This document shows positions 1 through 5,985 of a stretch of 6,040 nucleotides of DNA, in pieces. Origin of the DNA: Chlamydiales bacterium (GTDB taxonomy: Bacteria; Chlamydiota; Chlamydiia; Chlamydiales; FEN-1388); the NCBI GenBank assembly GCA_021372185.1, contig JAJFUY010000043.1, forward strand, positions 1 through 6,040, written 5' to 3'. The notes under the pieces are model-generated. The model had not been told where the DNA came from, did no database searches, and saw only the letters and a list, made by a program, of their open reading frames with translations. Position 1 is the first letter of the stretch, and each line of letters begins with the position of its first letter. A program made the position numbers and the translations under genes.

Positions 1-29
1 TTAATTTTCGACCACACACCGATTTAACA

Positions 30-117
30 ATAACTTCCACAACTTACACAAACGTTTAATACTTTAGCTAACTCATTTGTGTAATAGTGTGGGGCTATTG
101 TATGTTTTGGAAGTTAT
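30..117. repeat. nested inverted repeats
   Basis: The outer arms are perfect 10-bp complements, ATAACTTCCA at 30-39 and TGGAAGTTAT at 108-117. Pairing continues inward with interruptions (41-43 with 104-106, 45-48 with 99-102). A second, alternative pair, TTACACAAA at 44-52 and TTTGTGTAA at 76-84, makes a 9-bp stem with a 23-nt loop. Two small palindromes, AAACGTTT (50-57) and TTAGCTAA (64-71), sit inside. It could be a structured leader RNA, an operator cluster or a degenerate repeat element; the sequence alone does not decide. Confidence 0.55.
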
Positions 118-137
118 CGAAGATAAGGTGCCTAATC

Positions 138-166
138 AAAAATTAAGAGCGGTAAAAAATTACCGC
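138..166 (-). terminator. candidate rho-independent terminator of mgtE
   Basis: GCGGTAA (149-155) pairs perfectly with TTACCGC (160-166) around a 4-nt A loop. Read on the minus strand, the direction of mgtE, the stem is followed by the U-rich tail TCTTAATTTTT (148-138). On the plus strand no T-run follows. The stem is only 7 bp and lies about 110 nt beyond the mgtE stop, so it is plausible but not strong. Confidence 0.55.
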
Positions 167-174
167 ACTCCAAA

Positions 175-220
175 GGCCTTCGGCCAAATGTCCAAACTCG
201 AGGGTCGCTGAAGCGACCTC
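175..220. other. two GC-rich hairpins in the mgtE 3' region
   Basis: GGCC-TTC-GGCC at about 175-185 forms a short 4-bp hairpin. GAGGGTCGC (200-208) pairs with GCGACCTC (213-220) around TGAA, giving an 8-bp stem with one bulged G. Neither has a T-run on either side, so they are not classic terminators. They may stabilise the 3' end of the mgtE message, since they lie between its stop codon and the candidate terminator. Confidence 0.45.
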
Positions 221-278
221 ACCAAAAATTCAGCTTATGCAAGTCACTCCAAACAAAACAAATACAAAACACGGTTTT

Positions 279-1754
279 TTAATAGACGAGCATGTAGACG
301 AGTTTGGCGACGAGGAAGTACATGAAGGTGGAGAGGACGTCGTTGCAGGCGGTGACGATGGGGCCTGAGGCTACTGCTGGGTCAACACCTACTCGGGCAA
401 AGAAGATTGGGGAGATGCTGCCCAGGAGGGTGGCTGTAAGGCAGGCACCAAAGACACCGCTACTTACAATTACACCTAAAACAACAGGGTCGTTACTTAC
501 GGCGTGAGCGCCTAATCTATTTAAGGCATATACTACAACGCCACATAACAAGCCAAAGATTAGGCCGATAAGTGAGCCTATGCCAATTTCACGTGTGACC
601 ATTTCGCGCTTTCTACCGGATGATACTTCGCCCGTTGCAATACCACGCACAAAGAGCGTACTACACTGAATGCCTACGTTGCCGGACATTCCGGTGATGA
701 GCGGTACAAAGAATGGAACCACTGCAAACCAAGGCGCACCATTAAAGTGGGCAAGGCCTGTAGCAGTTACTAGTCCTGCGCACAGGGTTACCAAGAGCCA
801 GGGAGCACGCAAAATAAAGCGTGTCCAGATGGGGTCGTCATCTTCTAGGGCTTCTGCGGTACCGCCGATGCTTGCAATAGTCTCGTCGGCCATGTCTTCC
901 ATCACTTCTACGATATCTTCGTTTGTGATGATGCCAAGAAGCTTATTTGTTTGGTCAACAACCGGTAAAATAGGTAATTTATAGCGCTCGATTAAGTCTA
1001 CAACCTCATCGCGAGGTGCATCTGGGCCTATTTTATGTAAAACCGGACGCATAACCTGACGTATGGGCAGATCTTTAGCGTTTACTATCAAGTTTCTTGA
1101 TGGCACAACGCCCATGAGCTCTTTTTCGTCGTTTACCACAAAAATACTGTGCGTAAGTTCTATGCCTGGGTTATCGCGAATCTGCTGGGCAACCTGGCGG
1201 ATGGTAGTTTGCATAGGAAACGAGAAAAATTCGTTTGTCATCAAACGACCAGCAGAGTCGAGGCCATGGCGCAATAGCTCGCGGATGCGCTTGGCTTTTT
1301 CGGTTTCTACAAGGTCTAAAACACGTCTACAGCGTCTATCTGAGAGATCTTCTAGTACGCAGACAGCATCATCGGGTGCCATTTGGTCAACAAGGCGTAC
1401 AATTTCTGCGTCACTTGTCTGGCGAAAGATTGCCACGCGAGAATTTGTGCTTACGTTGATGATGAAGGTAACTTTAGCTTCAAGATCAGGTAAATTTTGA
1501 AATACTACATGGCGTACGCTTGTTGGCAGGCGCGTTACGGCATAGGCTAAGTCAATAGGGTCATGTTCTATAGCAATTTTTGCCAAATCATGCAGAATTA
1601 CCTGCGCTGTTTGCATATGAAAGGCCGCTTCTAGCTTTTCGTCTAAAAGGTCATTAATTTGGCTTGTGGGAGAATCTAGTGGCGATGTGCTGGCAGGTGT
1701 ATGCGTTTCTTGTTCGTGATGTGTTTCAGGGATGTGGGTATTTATCTCAGTCAT
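279..1754 (-). CDS. mgtE: MgtE-family magnesium transporter/channel
   Basis: This is an inner-membrane Mg2+ channel (SLC41-like family) that lets Mg2+ in and closes when cytosolic Mg2+ is high. Of its 491 residues, about 1-35 form a polar His/Thr/Ser/Pro-rich tail that is probably disordered. Residues 40-165 match the helical MgtE N domain, with the typical MAPDDAVCVLEDL stretch at 125-137. Two CBS domains follow (about 172-226 and 232-290), then the plug-helix region (DIVEVMEDMADE, 280-291), rich in acidic residues that in this family help sense Mg2+. Five membrane segments lie at about 313-333, 342-365, 388-410, 422-448 and 462-490. The pore signature PLITGMSGNVGIQCST (351-366) is clear. 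D472, after the GVDPAVASGP stretch, matches the conserved pore aspartate of family members. The gene is complete. The start ATG at 1754 has a weak GGGA site 9 nt upstream. It is divergent from typA. Its predicted leader is too short for an M-box riboswitch, so any RNA-level Mg2+ control must differ. Confidence 0.95.
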   Translation of the reverse strand: MTEINTHIPETHHEQETHTPASTSPLDSPTSQINDLLDEKLEAAFHMQTAQVILHDLAKIAIEHDPIDLAYAVTRLPTSVRHVVFQNLPDLEAKVTFIINVSTNSRVAIFRQTSDAEIVRLVDQMAPDDAVCVLEDLSDRRCRRVLDLVETEKAKRIRELLRHGLDSAGRLMTNEFFSFPMQTTIRQVAQQIRDNPGIELTHSIFVVNDEKELMGVVPSRNLIVNAKDLPIRQVMRPVLHKIGPDAPRDEVVDLIERYKLPILPVVDQTNKLLGIITNEDIVEVMEDMADETIASIGGTAEALEDDDPIWTRFILRAPWLLVTLCAGLVTATGLAHFNGAPWFAVVPFFVPLITGMSGNVGIQCSTLFVRGIATGEVSSGRKREMVTREIGIGSLIGLIFGLLCGVVVYALNRLGAHAVSNDPVVLGVIVSSGVFGACLTATLLGSISPIFFARVGVDPAVASGPIVTACNDVLSTFMYFLVAKLVYMLVY

Positions 1755-1790
1755 TACACTTGTTCCCAGGGCAGCTTGTCCAAATATAAT

Positions 1791-1819
1791 ATGCTATTTG
1801 CGACTCTTTAGCAAGTCAA
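1791..1819 (-). promoter_or_regulatory. candidate mgtE promoter
   Basis: On the minus strand a TTGACT -35 box (1814-1819) is followed 17 bp later by TAGCAT (1791-1796), a 4/6 match to the -10 consensus. An alternative -10, TATTAT (1786-1791), is a better hexamer but at 22-bp spacing. Transcription would begin near 1784, leaving a leader of about 30 nt. The -35 box overlaps the palindrome at 1817-1830. The call rests on motif matches only. Confidence 0.45.
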
Positions 1820-1830
1820 ATGCACATTTG
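1817..1830. promoter_or_regulatory. palindrome over the mgtE -35 box (possible operator)
   Basis: CAAATG-CA-CATTTG is a perfect inverted repeat with 6-bp arms and a 2-bp spacer. It overlaps the candidate -35 hexamer of mgtE by three bases, where a bound repressor would block polymerase. No regulator family is recognised from the motif. Confidence 0.35.
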
Positions 1831-1843
1831 CTTTAGAAATTGG

Positions 1844-1873
1844 TTGTCTAGAACTGTGTCTTTAGAGTAAACT
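1844..1873 (+). promoter_or_regulatory. candidate typA promoter
   Basis: TTGTCT (1844-1849) and TAAACT (1868-1873, 4/6 to the -10 consensus) are separated by 18 bp, with initiation expected near 1880 and a leader of about 27 nt. An alternative -10, TATAAC at 1891-1896, lies so close to the ATG at 1907 that it would give an almost leaderless message, but it has no good -35 box. Which is used cannot be told from sequence. Confidence 0.3.
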
Positions 1874-1891
1874 TGCTTAGATTTTTTTACT

Positions 1892-1905
1892 ATAACTAGA
1901 GTTAT
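1892..1905. promoter_or_regulatory. palindrome abutting the typA start codon
   Basis: ATAACT-AG-AGTTAT is a perfect inverted repeat with 6-bp arms and a 2-bp spacer. It ends two bases before the typA ATG and contains the only Shine-Dalgarno-like bases (AGAG, 1898-1901). It could be an operator, or a small RNA fold that hides the start region. It has the same arm and spacer geometry as the palindrome at 1817-1830 but a different sequence. Confidence 0.35.
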
Positions 1906-1906
1906 C

Positions 1907-3730
1907 ATGACACAAACCAAATCCAAAGACCTTATCCGTAATATTGCCATCGTCGCCCACATTGACCACGGCAAAACAACATTACTAGACAGTTTGCTGA
2001 AGCAATCAAACATTTTCCGCACAAACCAAGCCGTTGGCGAGCGCGTGATGGATAGCTACGACCAAGAAAAAGAGCGCGGCATTACTATTTTTGCTAAGCA
2101 TACTACGGTTATGTTTGATGACTACACCATTAACATTATCGATACTCCTGGCCACGCGGACTTCTCTGCTGAAGTTGAACGTATTTTGGGTATGGTAAGC
2201 TCTGTTCTGTTACTTGTTGATGCGCAAGAAGGCCCGATGCCACAGACTCGCTTTGTGTTGTCAAAATCGCTTAAAATGGGTCTTAAGCCTATTGTTGTAG
2301 TAAACAAAATTGATAGACCATTTGCAACGCCAGATCAGGCTCTTGACTTAACGTTTGACCTCTTCTCAGAGCTTGGCGCTACAAACGAACAGCTAGATTT
2401 TCATTACTGCTACGCATCAGGTCTTACAGGTTTTGCTATTAAAGGCATCAACGATGAAAGAAAAGACATGCGTCCCCTCTTTGAAATGATCGTGGACCAT
2501 GTAGCACCGCCAGAAGGCGATGAGACAGCTCCATTCTTAATGCAGGCCTCAACTATCTTCTACGATGATTACGTAGGTCGTCAGGCATGCGGCAGAATCC
2601 GCTGTGGCCAGATTGCAAAAGGCCAGTCAGTCATTCACGTTGACCGTGCTGGTAACCAAAAACGCTGCACTATCTCACGTATCGAAGGCCACATCGGTCT
2701 AGAAAGAAACGAGTTAGAAGTTGGCCACACAGGTGACATCGTTATCTTATCTGGTATCCCAGATGTTACAATTGGCGACTCTATCTGCGATCCTAATAAT
2801 GTTGTATCACTTCCTCCAATTCAGCTTGATGAGCCAACAGTTTCTATTGATATTACTGTTAATACAAGCCCATTTGTAGGTAAAAGCGGCAAACACGTTA
2901 CCATGAACAAGCTAAAAGAAAGATTTGAGCGTGAAAAGCGTGCAAACATTTCTTTGAAAATTGACTTTAACTCAGGTGATCAAGAAGTAATTACTGTTGC
3001 AGGCCGTGGTGAGCTTCACCTAGCGGTTCTTGTAGAAGCACTTCGTCGTGAAGGCTATGAAATGAGCCTTGCTAAACCTCGTGTAATTATCAAAGAAATT
3101 GATGGCGTAAAGCATGAACCATTTGAAATGGCAACGGTTGAAGTACCAGAAGAATATTCTGGCGGCGTTATTGAAGAGCTATCACGCCGTAAGGGTGAGA
3201 TGCAATCGCTTAGTACCACACCAGAAGGTATTACTCGCATGCAGTTTCTTATCCCAACACGTGGCTTGATGGGCTATAGAAGTGCATTCTTAACACAAAC
3301 TCGTGGTCTTGGTATTCTTACTTCGATTTTTGAAAGCTATATGCCAGTAGCCGGAGCCATCCCAGGCAGAAAGCTTGGCGTTATGATTTCAAGCTGCCCA
3401 GGCCGTACTACTCCATATGCAGCGTTCCAATTACAAGAGCGTGGCGTGTTGTTTGCCGGCCCAGGTGATGAAGTGTACGAAGGTATGGTAGTTGGCGAGC
3501 ACTCTCGTGATAACGACCTTATCATCAACATCACAAAAGAAAAGCAGCTTACAAACGTACGAGCATCAGGAAGTGACGAGAACATTATTCTTACACCTCC
3601 TCGCCTCTTCACACTAGAACAGGCTATGGACTACATCCAAGATGATGAACTTGTAGAAGTAACACCTGCTAAAATCCGCATGAGAAAGAGATATCTTTCT
3701 GAAATTGACCGCAAGCGCGGGGGCAAGTAA
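1907..3730 (+). CDS. typA: ribosome-associated translational GTPase BipA/TypA
   Basis: BipA/TypA is an EF-G/LepA-like GTPase that binds the 70S ribosome, helps 50S subunit assembly and is needed at low temperature or under stress. At 607 residues it has the usual family length. All GTPase motifs are present: G1 AHIDHGKT (17-24), G2 RGITI (57-61), G3 DTPGHADF (79-86) with the catalytic His83, G4 NKID (133-136), and a G5-like SGL at 171-173. A beta-barrel domain II follows (about 208-300), then an EF-G-III-like domain (about 310-390, including AGRGELHLAVLVEALRREG at 365-383), an EF-G-V-like domain (about 398-480), and the BipA-specific C-terminal domain (about 485-600, ending DDELVEVTPAKIRMRKRYL). 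The C-terminal domain distinguishes it from EF-G and LepA. The ATG at 1907 gives the expected short N-terminus but has only a weak AGAG ribosome site. It is divergent from mgtE and 24 bp upstream of the next gene, probably in one operon. Confidence 0.97.
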   Translation: MTQTKSKDLIRNIAIVAHIDHGKTTLLDSLLKQSNIFRTNQAVGERVMDSYDQEKERGITIFAKHTTVMFDDYTINIIDTPGHADFSAEVERILGMVSSVLLLVDAQEGPMPQTRFVLSKSLKMGLKPIVVVNKIDRPFATPDQALDLTFDLFSELGATNEQLDFHYCYASGLTGFAIKGINDERKDMRPLFEMIVDHVAPPEGDETAPFLMQASTIFYDDYVGRQACGRIRCGQIAKGQSVIHVDRAGNQKRCTISRIEGHIGLERNELEVGHTGDIVILSGIPDVTIGDSICDPNNVVSLPPIQLDEPTVSIDITVNTSPFVGKSGKHVTMNKLKERFEREKRANISLKIDFNSGDQEVITVAGRGELHLAVLVEALRREGYEMSLAKPRVIIKEIDGVKHEPFEMATVEVPEEYSGGVIEELSRRKGEMQSLSTTPEGITRMQFLIPTRGLMGYRSAFLTQTRGLGILTSIFESYMPVAGAIPGRKLGVMISSCPGRTTPYAAFQLQERGVLFAGPGDEVYEGMVVGEHSRDNDLIINITKEKQLTNVRASGSDENIILTPPRLFTLEQAMDYIQDDELVEVTPAKIRMRKRYLSEIDRKRGGK

Positions 3731-3753
3731 TTCGATTAAGTAGGGGGCAAGTA
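3719..3753 (+). repeat. 11-bp direct repeat at the typA / downstream-gene junction
   Basis: GGGGGCAAGTA occurs at 3719-3729 and again at 3743-3753, exactly 24 bp apart. The first copy encodes the last residues of TypA (Gly-Gly-Lys) and runs into its stop codon. The second provides the ribosome-binding site of the next gene. A small local duplication could have created the second site. Confidence 0.7.
3742..3747 (+). promoter_or_regulatory. strong Shine-Dalgarno site of the 702-residue gene
   Basis: AGGGGG is followed by 7 nt and then the ATG at 3755. This is much better than the ribosome sites of mgtE and typA, and it supports this start codon. No in-frame ATG follows until residue 166. Confidence 0.75.
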
Positions 3754-3754
3754 C

Positions 3755-5863
3755 ATGTTTGAGCTGTTACATTGGTGTTTTACAAGAACATCAAAACACA
3801 CAACACTTTCTGATAAGCCCCTGAATGAAGTTATCGTAGATTCAAAAGTAGAAAGTGCGAAAAAGCTCGTGCTTTCTACGTCTTCTCATGAGACCCACTC
3901 ACCTATTCGTCATAGCGGCCCTAAGCGAGCTATTGTTCGCGTTCCAGAATTAGATAGTGCCTTAGCCTTTGCAAAACTAGATGAAGCAAAACGCTCGCTT
4001 CAGGCATTTATTGATGCAAGCAACCTACAAAAAGCGCACTTTTTAGCTACAGCACATACACCAAAATCAGCTTTAGAGTATCTCGAGATACGTGTACGCG
4101 CTATTGTTGACTCACTTGGTAGGCAAAAAGAAGTGGACGGCCAAGATACGCTTGTAACTGGATTTATTACGGCGCTTACCTCCAAATCTGAAAGGATATC
4201 TAGAGAGTACATACAGACTCACCTTCTGCCAATTTTTACGGCATTTGGCATGCAAAATTCTACCCGACTTATGCAGGAGTATACCCATGAGCTCTTTTAT
4301 GAATATAGTGCCTGCTTACGCTTTACTACTAGCTTTGCCAAGTCATATGCAAAATTAACATCAGATGTTCTGTCGTTAATTAGGCTCATTGATGAATCAG
4401 AAAAATATATCGACGTTGACCCTGCTACAAGAATTGAGGCTATCTTAGTAAACTTGCGAGGTGTGTTAGAAACTCCAGCCTACGGCCTTATGCGTGCTGA
4501 TGAATCAAATGCCTGCATACGATACCTTCACACCCTTGTACTTGGCTCTACAGCTCATGCAGAAAACTTAAGCTCAAGCCTACATTTGGGACGCGCCTTT
4601 TGCGAAGAAGCAAAAGACAAAATTCATAGAGTAAACAGCCTTGGTGATATTATCATTAATGCAAGGGAAACAGCTGTCAGTGCCGGTTTTTTAGAAGACG
4701 ATGCTACGATTAGCGATAATGTAGTAGCTAGAACTGCAGAGCGCTATTTACCTATAACTTGCGCCGAAATGATTTCTAAAGTAACAGATGTTGTGGCTGT
4801 ATATGCGAAATTTAAAAAAGCGGGAATTCCCTTAAAAGATGCTATAGTGGCTACTGCGCGTCATGCCAAAGCATACTTTTATGAAGAAAGCCGAGACTAT
4901 CGAGGTATTTATGGCAATAGACCCACGGCTTTATATGTAGAAAATTTGCAGTCTACAAATGGCAATAACGTCTCGCTGCGTGCCATTGTTGGGGCATCTC
5001 CTGCAACAGGTTTTTATGTGCAGCCAGAGTTTAGAGCGCAACTTCAGGCAATAGAAAACCGTGCCAAGAATCATGATGATGATTTGCCTTACAAGTACAC
5101 CTCGGTTGTGTTTACCAATATGCAAGAGCGCTTTCATGGCCGTAAATGTGAAAGTGAGCAGTCAGAGGCTCTCATGTACCTCAATGAGCGATACACCTCT
5201 ATCCGCGCTTCAACGTTGCCGGCTGACCCGCTTGCGGGGTACAAGAAATATGAAGAGAGTTTGAAGAACATACTTTTAAAGCAATTGCAATCTGATCAAG
5301 CTTTTACTCTCGAAATTTTAGATATAAGTACAAATTACTATTTTGACAAAAAATACAAAGAGCGTCTGTTACAAGTATTCCCGCTCTTGGTGGATAAGGC
5401 GTATGCTATAATAGATCAACAAACAGATATTTCTTCTGAGAAAAAAATAGCAAAATTTGGTGACCTTGTAAACCTCTGTATTACGCGCTATCTTGAGATT
5501 TTAGGCGATGAAAAGAGTAAATTAGTGTTTCGAAATTGTTCTGTAACCTCAGATCGCGCCTGGATGCTCAACTGTGAAATGCTCCATGCTTTAAACAAAA
5601 AAGCGCAAGTCACGGCACGTATTGCCGTAAGCCGATCAAACCTCACAAAACGAAGACTATCATTGAAAAAGAGAATAGAGCGAATAGCCTCGTTTAGTCA
5701 CAACAAACAGATAAAAGAGCAAATAGAGGTCCTCCTGCAAGAAATGGTAGAGCTTGCCTCCAACGACAAGACCTTAAAAACAGTAGATATTCAATACCCA
5801 GGGTGTCTTCCGGAAGATATTCCGCAAGATCCTACTCCTCGCCAAACGCGACTTCTCTTCTGA
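3755..5863 (+). CDS. large protein of unknown function downstream of typA
   Basis: I do not recognise this 702-residue protein. The start is supported by AGGGGG 7 nt upstream, and the frame is open throughout, with composition like its neighbours. There is no signal peptide, membrane span, Cys-pair zinc motif or nucleotide-binding loop, so a soluble cytosolic or exported protein is likely. Residues 1-60 are polar, Ser/Thr/His-rich and probably disordered. Residues 65-370 look almost wholly helical. Residues 372-480 differ: richer in Gly, Pro, Asn and aromatics, with segments such as YRGIYGNRPTALYVENLQ (382-399) and VVFTNMQERFHGRKCESEQS (451-470), suggesting a compact mixed alpha/beta domain. 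Residues 495-670 are again helical, with a basic stretch TKRRLSLKKRIERI (631-644), which could bind nucleic acid or act as a coiled-coil surface. The tail 680-702 is Pro-rich. It starts 24 bp after typA and ends just before a strong terminator, so it is probably co-transcribed with typA. A lineage-specific protein, possibly host-interacting, is conceivable, but that is speculation. Confidence 0.85.
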   Translation: MFELLHWCFTRTSKHTTLSDKPLNEVIVDSKVESAKKLVLSTSSHETHSPIRHSGPKRAIVRVPELDSALAFAKLDEAKRSLQAFIDASNLQKAHFLATAHTPKSALEYLEIRVRAIVDSLGRQKEVDGQDTLVTGFITALTSKSERISREYIQTHLLPIFTAFGMQNSTRLMQEYTHELFYEYSACLRFTTSFAKSYAKLTSDVLSLIRLIDESEKYIDVDPATRIEAILVNLRGVLETPAYGLMRADESNACIRYLHTLVLGSTAHAENLSSSLHLGRAFCEEAKDKIHRVNSLGDIIINARETAVSAGFLEDDATISDNVVARTAERYLPITCAEMISKVTDVVAVYAKFKKAGIPLKDAIVATARHAKAYFYEESRDYRGIYGNRPTALYVENLQSTNGNNVSLRAIVGASPATGFYVQPEFRAQLQAIENRAKNHDDDLPYKYTSVVFTNMQERFHGRKCESEQSEALMYLNERYTSIRASTLPADPLAGYKKYEESLKNILLKQLQSDQAFTLEILDISTNYYFDKKYKERLLQVFPLLVDKAYAIIDQQTDISSEKKIAKFGDLVNLCITRYLEILGDEKSKLVFRNCSVTSDRAWMLNCEMLHALNKKAQVTARIAVSRSNLTKRRLSLKKRIERIASFSHNKQIKEQIEVLLQEMVELASNDKTLKTVDIQYPGCLPEDIPQDPTPRQTRLLF
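3848..3879 (+). other. strong RNA hairpin inside the early coding region
   Basis: Bases 3848-3860 pair with 3867-3879 in a 13-bp stem (11 Watson-Crick pairs plus two adjacent U-G/G-U wobbles) around a 6-nt loop. It begins 93 nt into the unknown gene, covering about codons 32-42. No clear U-run follows, so it is not a typical terminator. It may slow translation, affect message stability or be accidental. Confidence 0.5.
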
Positions 5864-5899
5864 TCTTATTCTTATTCTTATTCTTATTCTTATTCTTAT
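5864..5899 (+). repeat. six perfect TCTTAT tandem repeats
   Basis: The hexamer TCTTAT is repeated six times without a mismatch. The array begins on the base after the TGA stop of the unknown gene and ends on the base before the terminator stem, so it fills the 3' untranslated gap exactly. Such arrays change length by slippage. In the RNA it forms an unstructured pyrimidine-rich linker. Confidence 0.95.
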
Positions 5900-5938
5900 G
5901 AGCCTTTTGCAAAACTTGCAAAAGGCTCGAATTTTCTT
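5900..5938 (+). terminator. rho-independent terminator of the typA operon
   Basis: GAGCCTTTTGCAA (5900-5912) pairs perfectly with TTGCAAAAGGCTC (5916-5928) around a 3-nt loop, giving a 13-bp stem. It is followed by GAATTTTCTT, a short interrupted U-run. Position and stem strength make it the likely end of the typA and unknown-gene transcript. Confidence 0.85.
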
Positions 5939-5970
5939 AGACTGTAATTGAAAAAACGAGAAATTAAAAA

Positions 5971-5985
5971 GTCAAGAATCTTGAC
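5971..5985. promoter_or_regulatory. palindrome covering a -35 box (possible operator)
   Basis: GTCAAGA-A-TCTTGAC is a perfect inverted repeat with 7-bp arms around one central base. Its right arm contains five of the six bases of the TTGACA box at 5981-5986. The placement is typical of a repressor site. No regulator is recognised from the motif. Confidence 0.45.

Larger units (their letters stand above)
1..278. other. intergenic region downstream of mgtE, no gene seen
   Basis: No convincing coding region is visible on either strand. The left part (30-117) holds nested inverted repeats. The right part (149-220) holds three consecutive hairpins downstream of mgtE on the minus strand. A 9-bp direct repeat CACTCCAAA occurs at 166-174 and 245-253. 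The gene to the left lies outside the window, so its orientation is unknown. The only small open frame with a plausible ribosome site is a 14-codon one at 102-146, which is too short to call a gene. Confidence 0.6.

Noticed and set aside
1..120. Replication origin or DnaA-box cluster in the AT-rich left end
   Set aside because: TTACACAAA and its inverted copy only loosely resemble the DnaA box, there is no array of boxes, and dnaA or dnaN is not adjacent.
304..1500. Plus-strand open frames opposite mgtE (304-507, 670-984, 1063-1500, 1235-1459)
   Set aside because: They lie antisense within a clear mgtE gene, have no ribosome sites or family features, and look like shadows of its codon pattern.
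1810..1877. 7-bp inverted repeat AGCAAGT (1810-1816) / ACTTGCT (1871-1877) and three CTTTAG copies (1806, 1831, 1860) in the divergent region
   Set aside because: The arms are short and 54 bp apart, and the CTTTAG spacing is irregular; both are plausible by chance in AT-rich DNA.
1755..1906. M-box magnesium riboswitch upstream of mgtE
   Set aside because: The 152-bp gap also carries the typA promoter, the candidate mgtE leader is about 30 nt, and no M-box-like stems are visible.
2122..3612. Minus-strand open frames opposite typA (2122-2307, 3055-3240, 3337-3612)
   Set aside because: They are antisense to a highly conserved coding sequence and their translations are Ser/Arg-rich with no domain signal.
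5227..5238. GC-rich hairpin CCCG-CTTG-CGGG as an internal terminator
   Set aside because: The stem is only 4-5 bp, has no U-run and lies in mid-gene; it is most likely a coding coincidence.
4000..5264. Small frames overlapping the unknown gene (4000-4212 and 4931-5137 on minus, 5061-5264 on plus)
   Set aside because: The 702-codon frame has the strong ribosome site and spans the whole region; the short ones have no independent support.
5861..5947. Stop-codon readthrough extending the unknown protein by (Ser-Tyr)6 and a further 15 residues
   Set aside because: The frame stays open from the TGA to a TAA at 5945-5947, but an open stretch this short is expected by chance, and it runs through the terminator hairpin. 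There is no readthrough signal I recognise.
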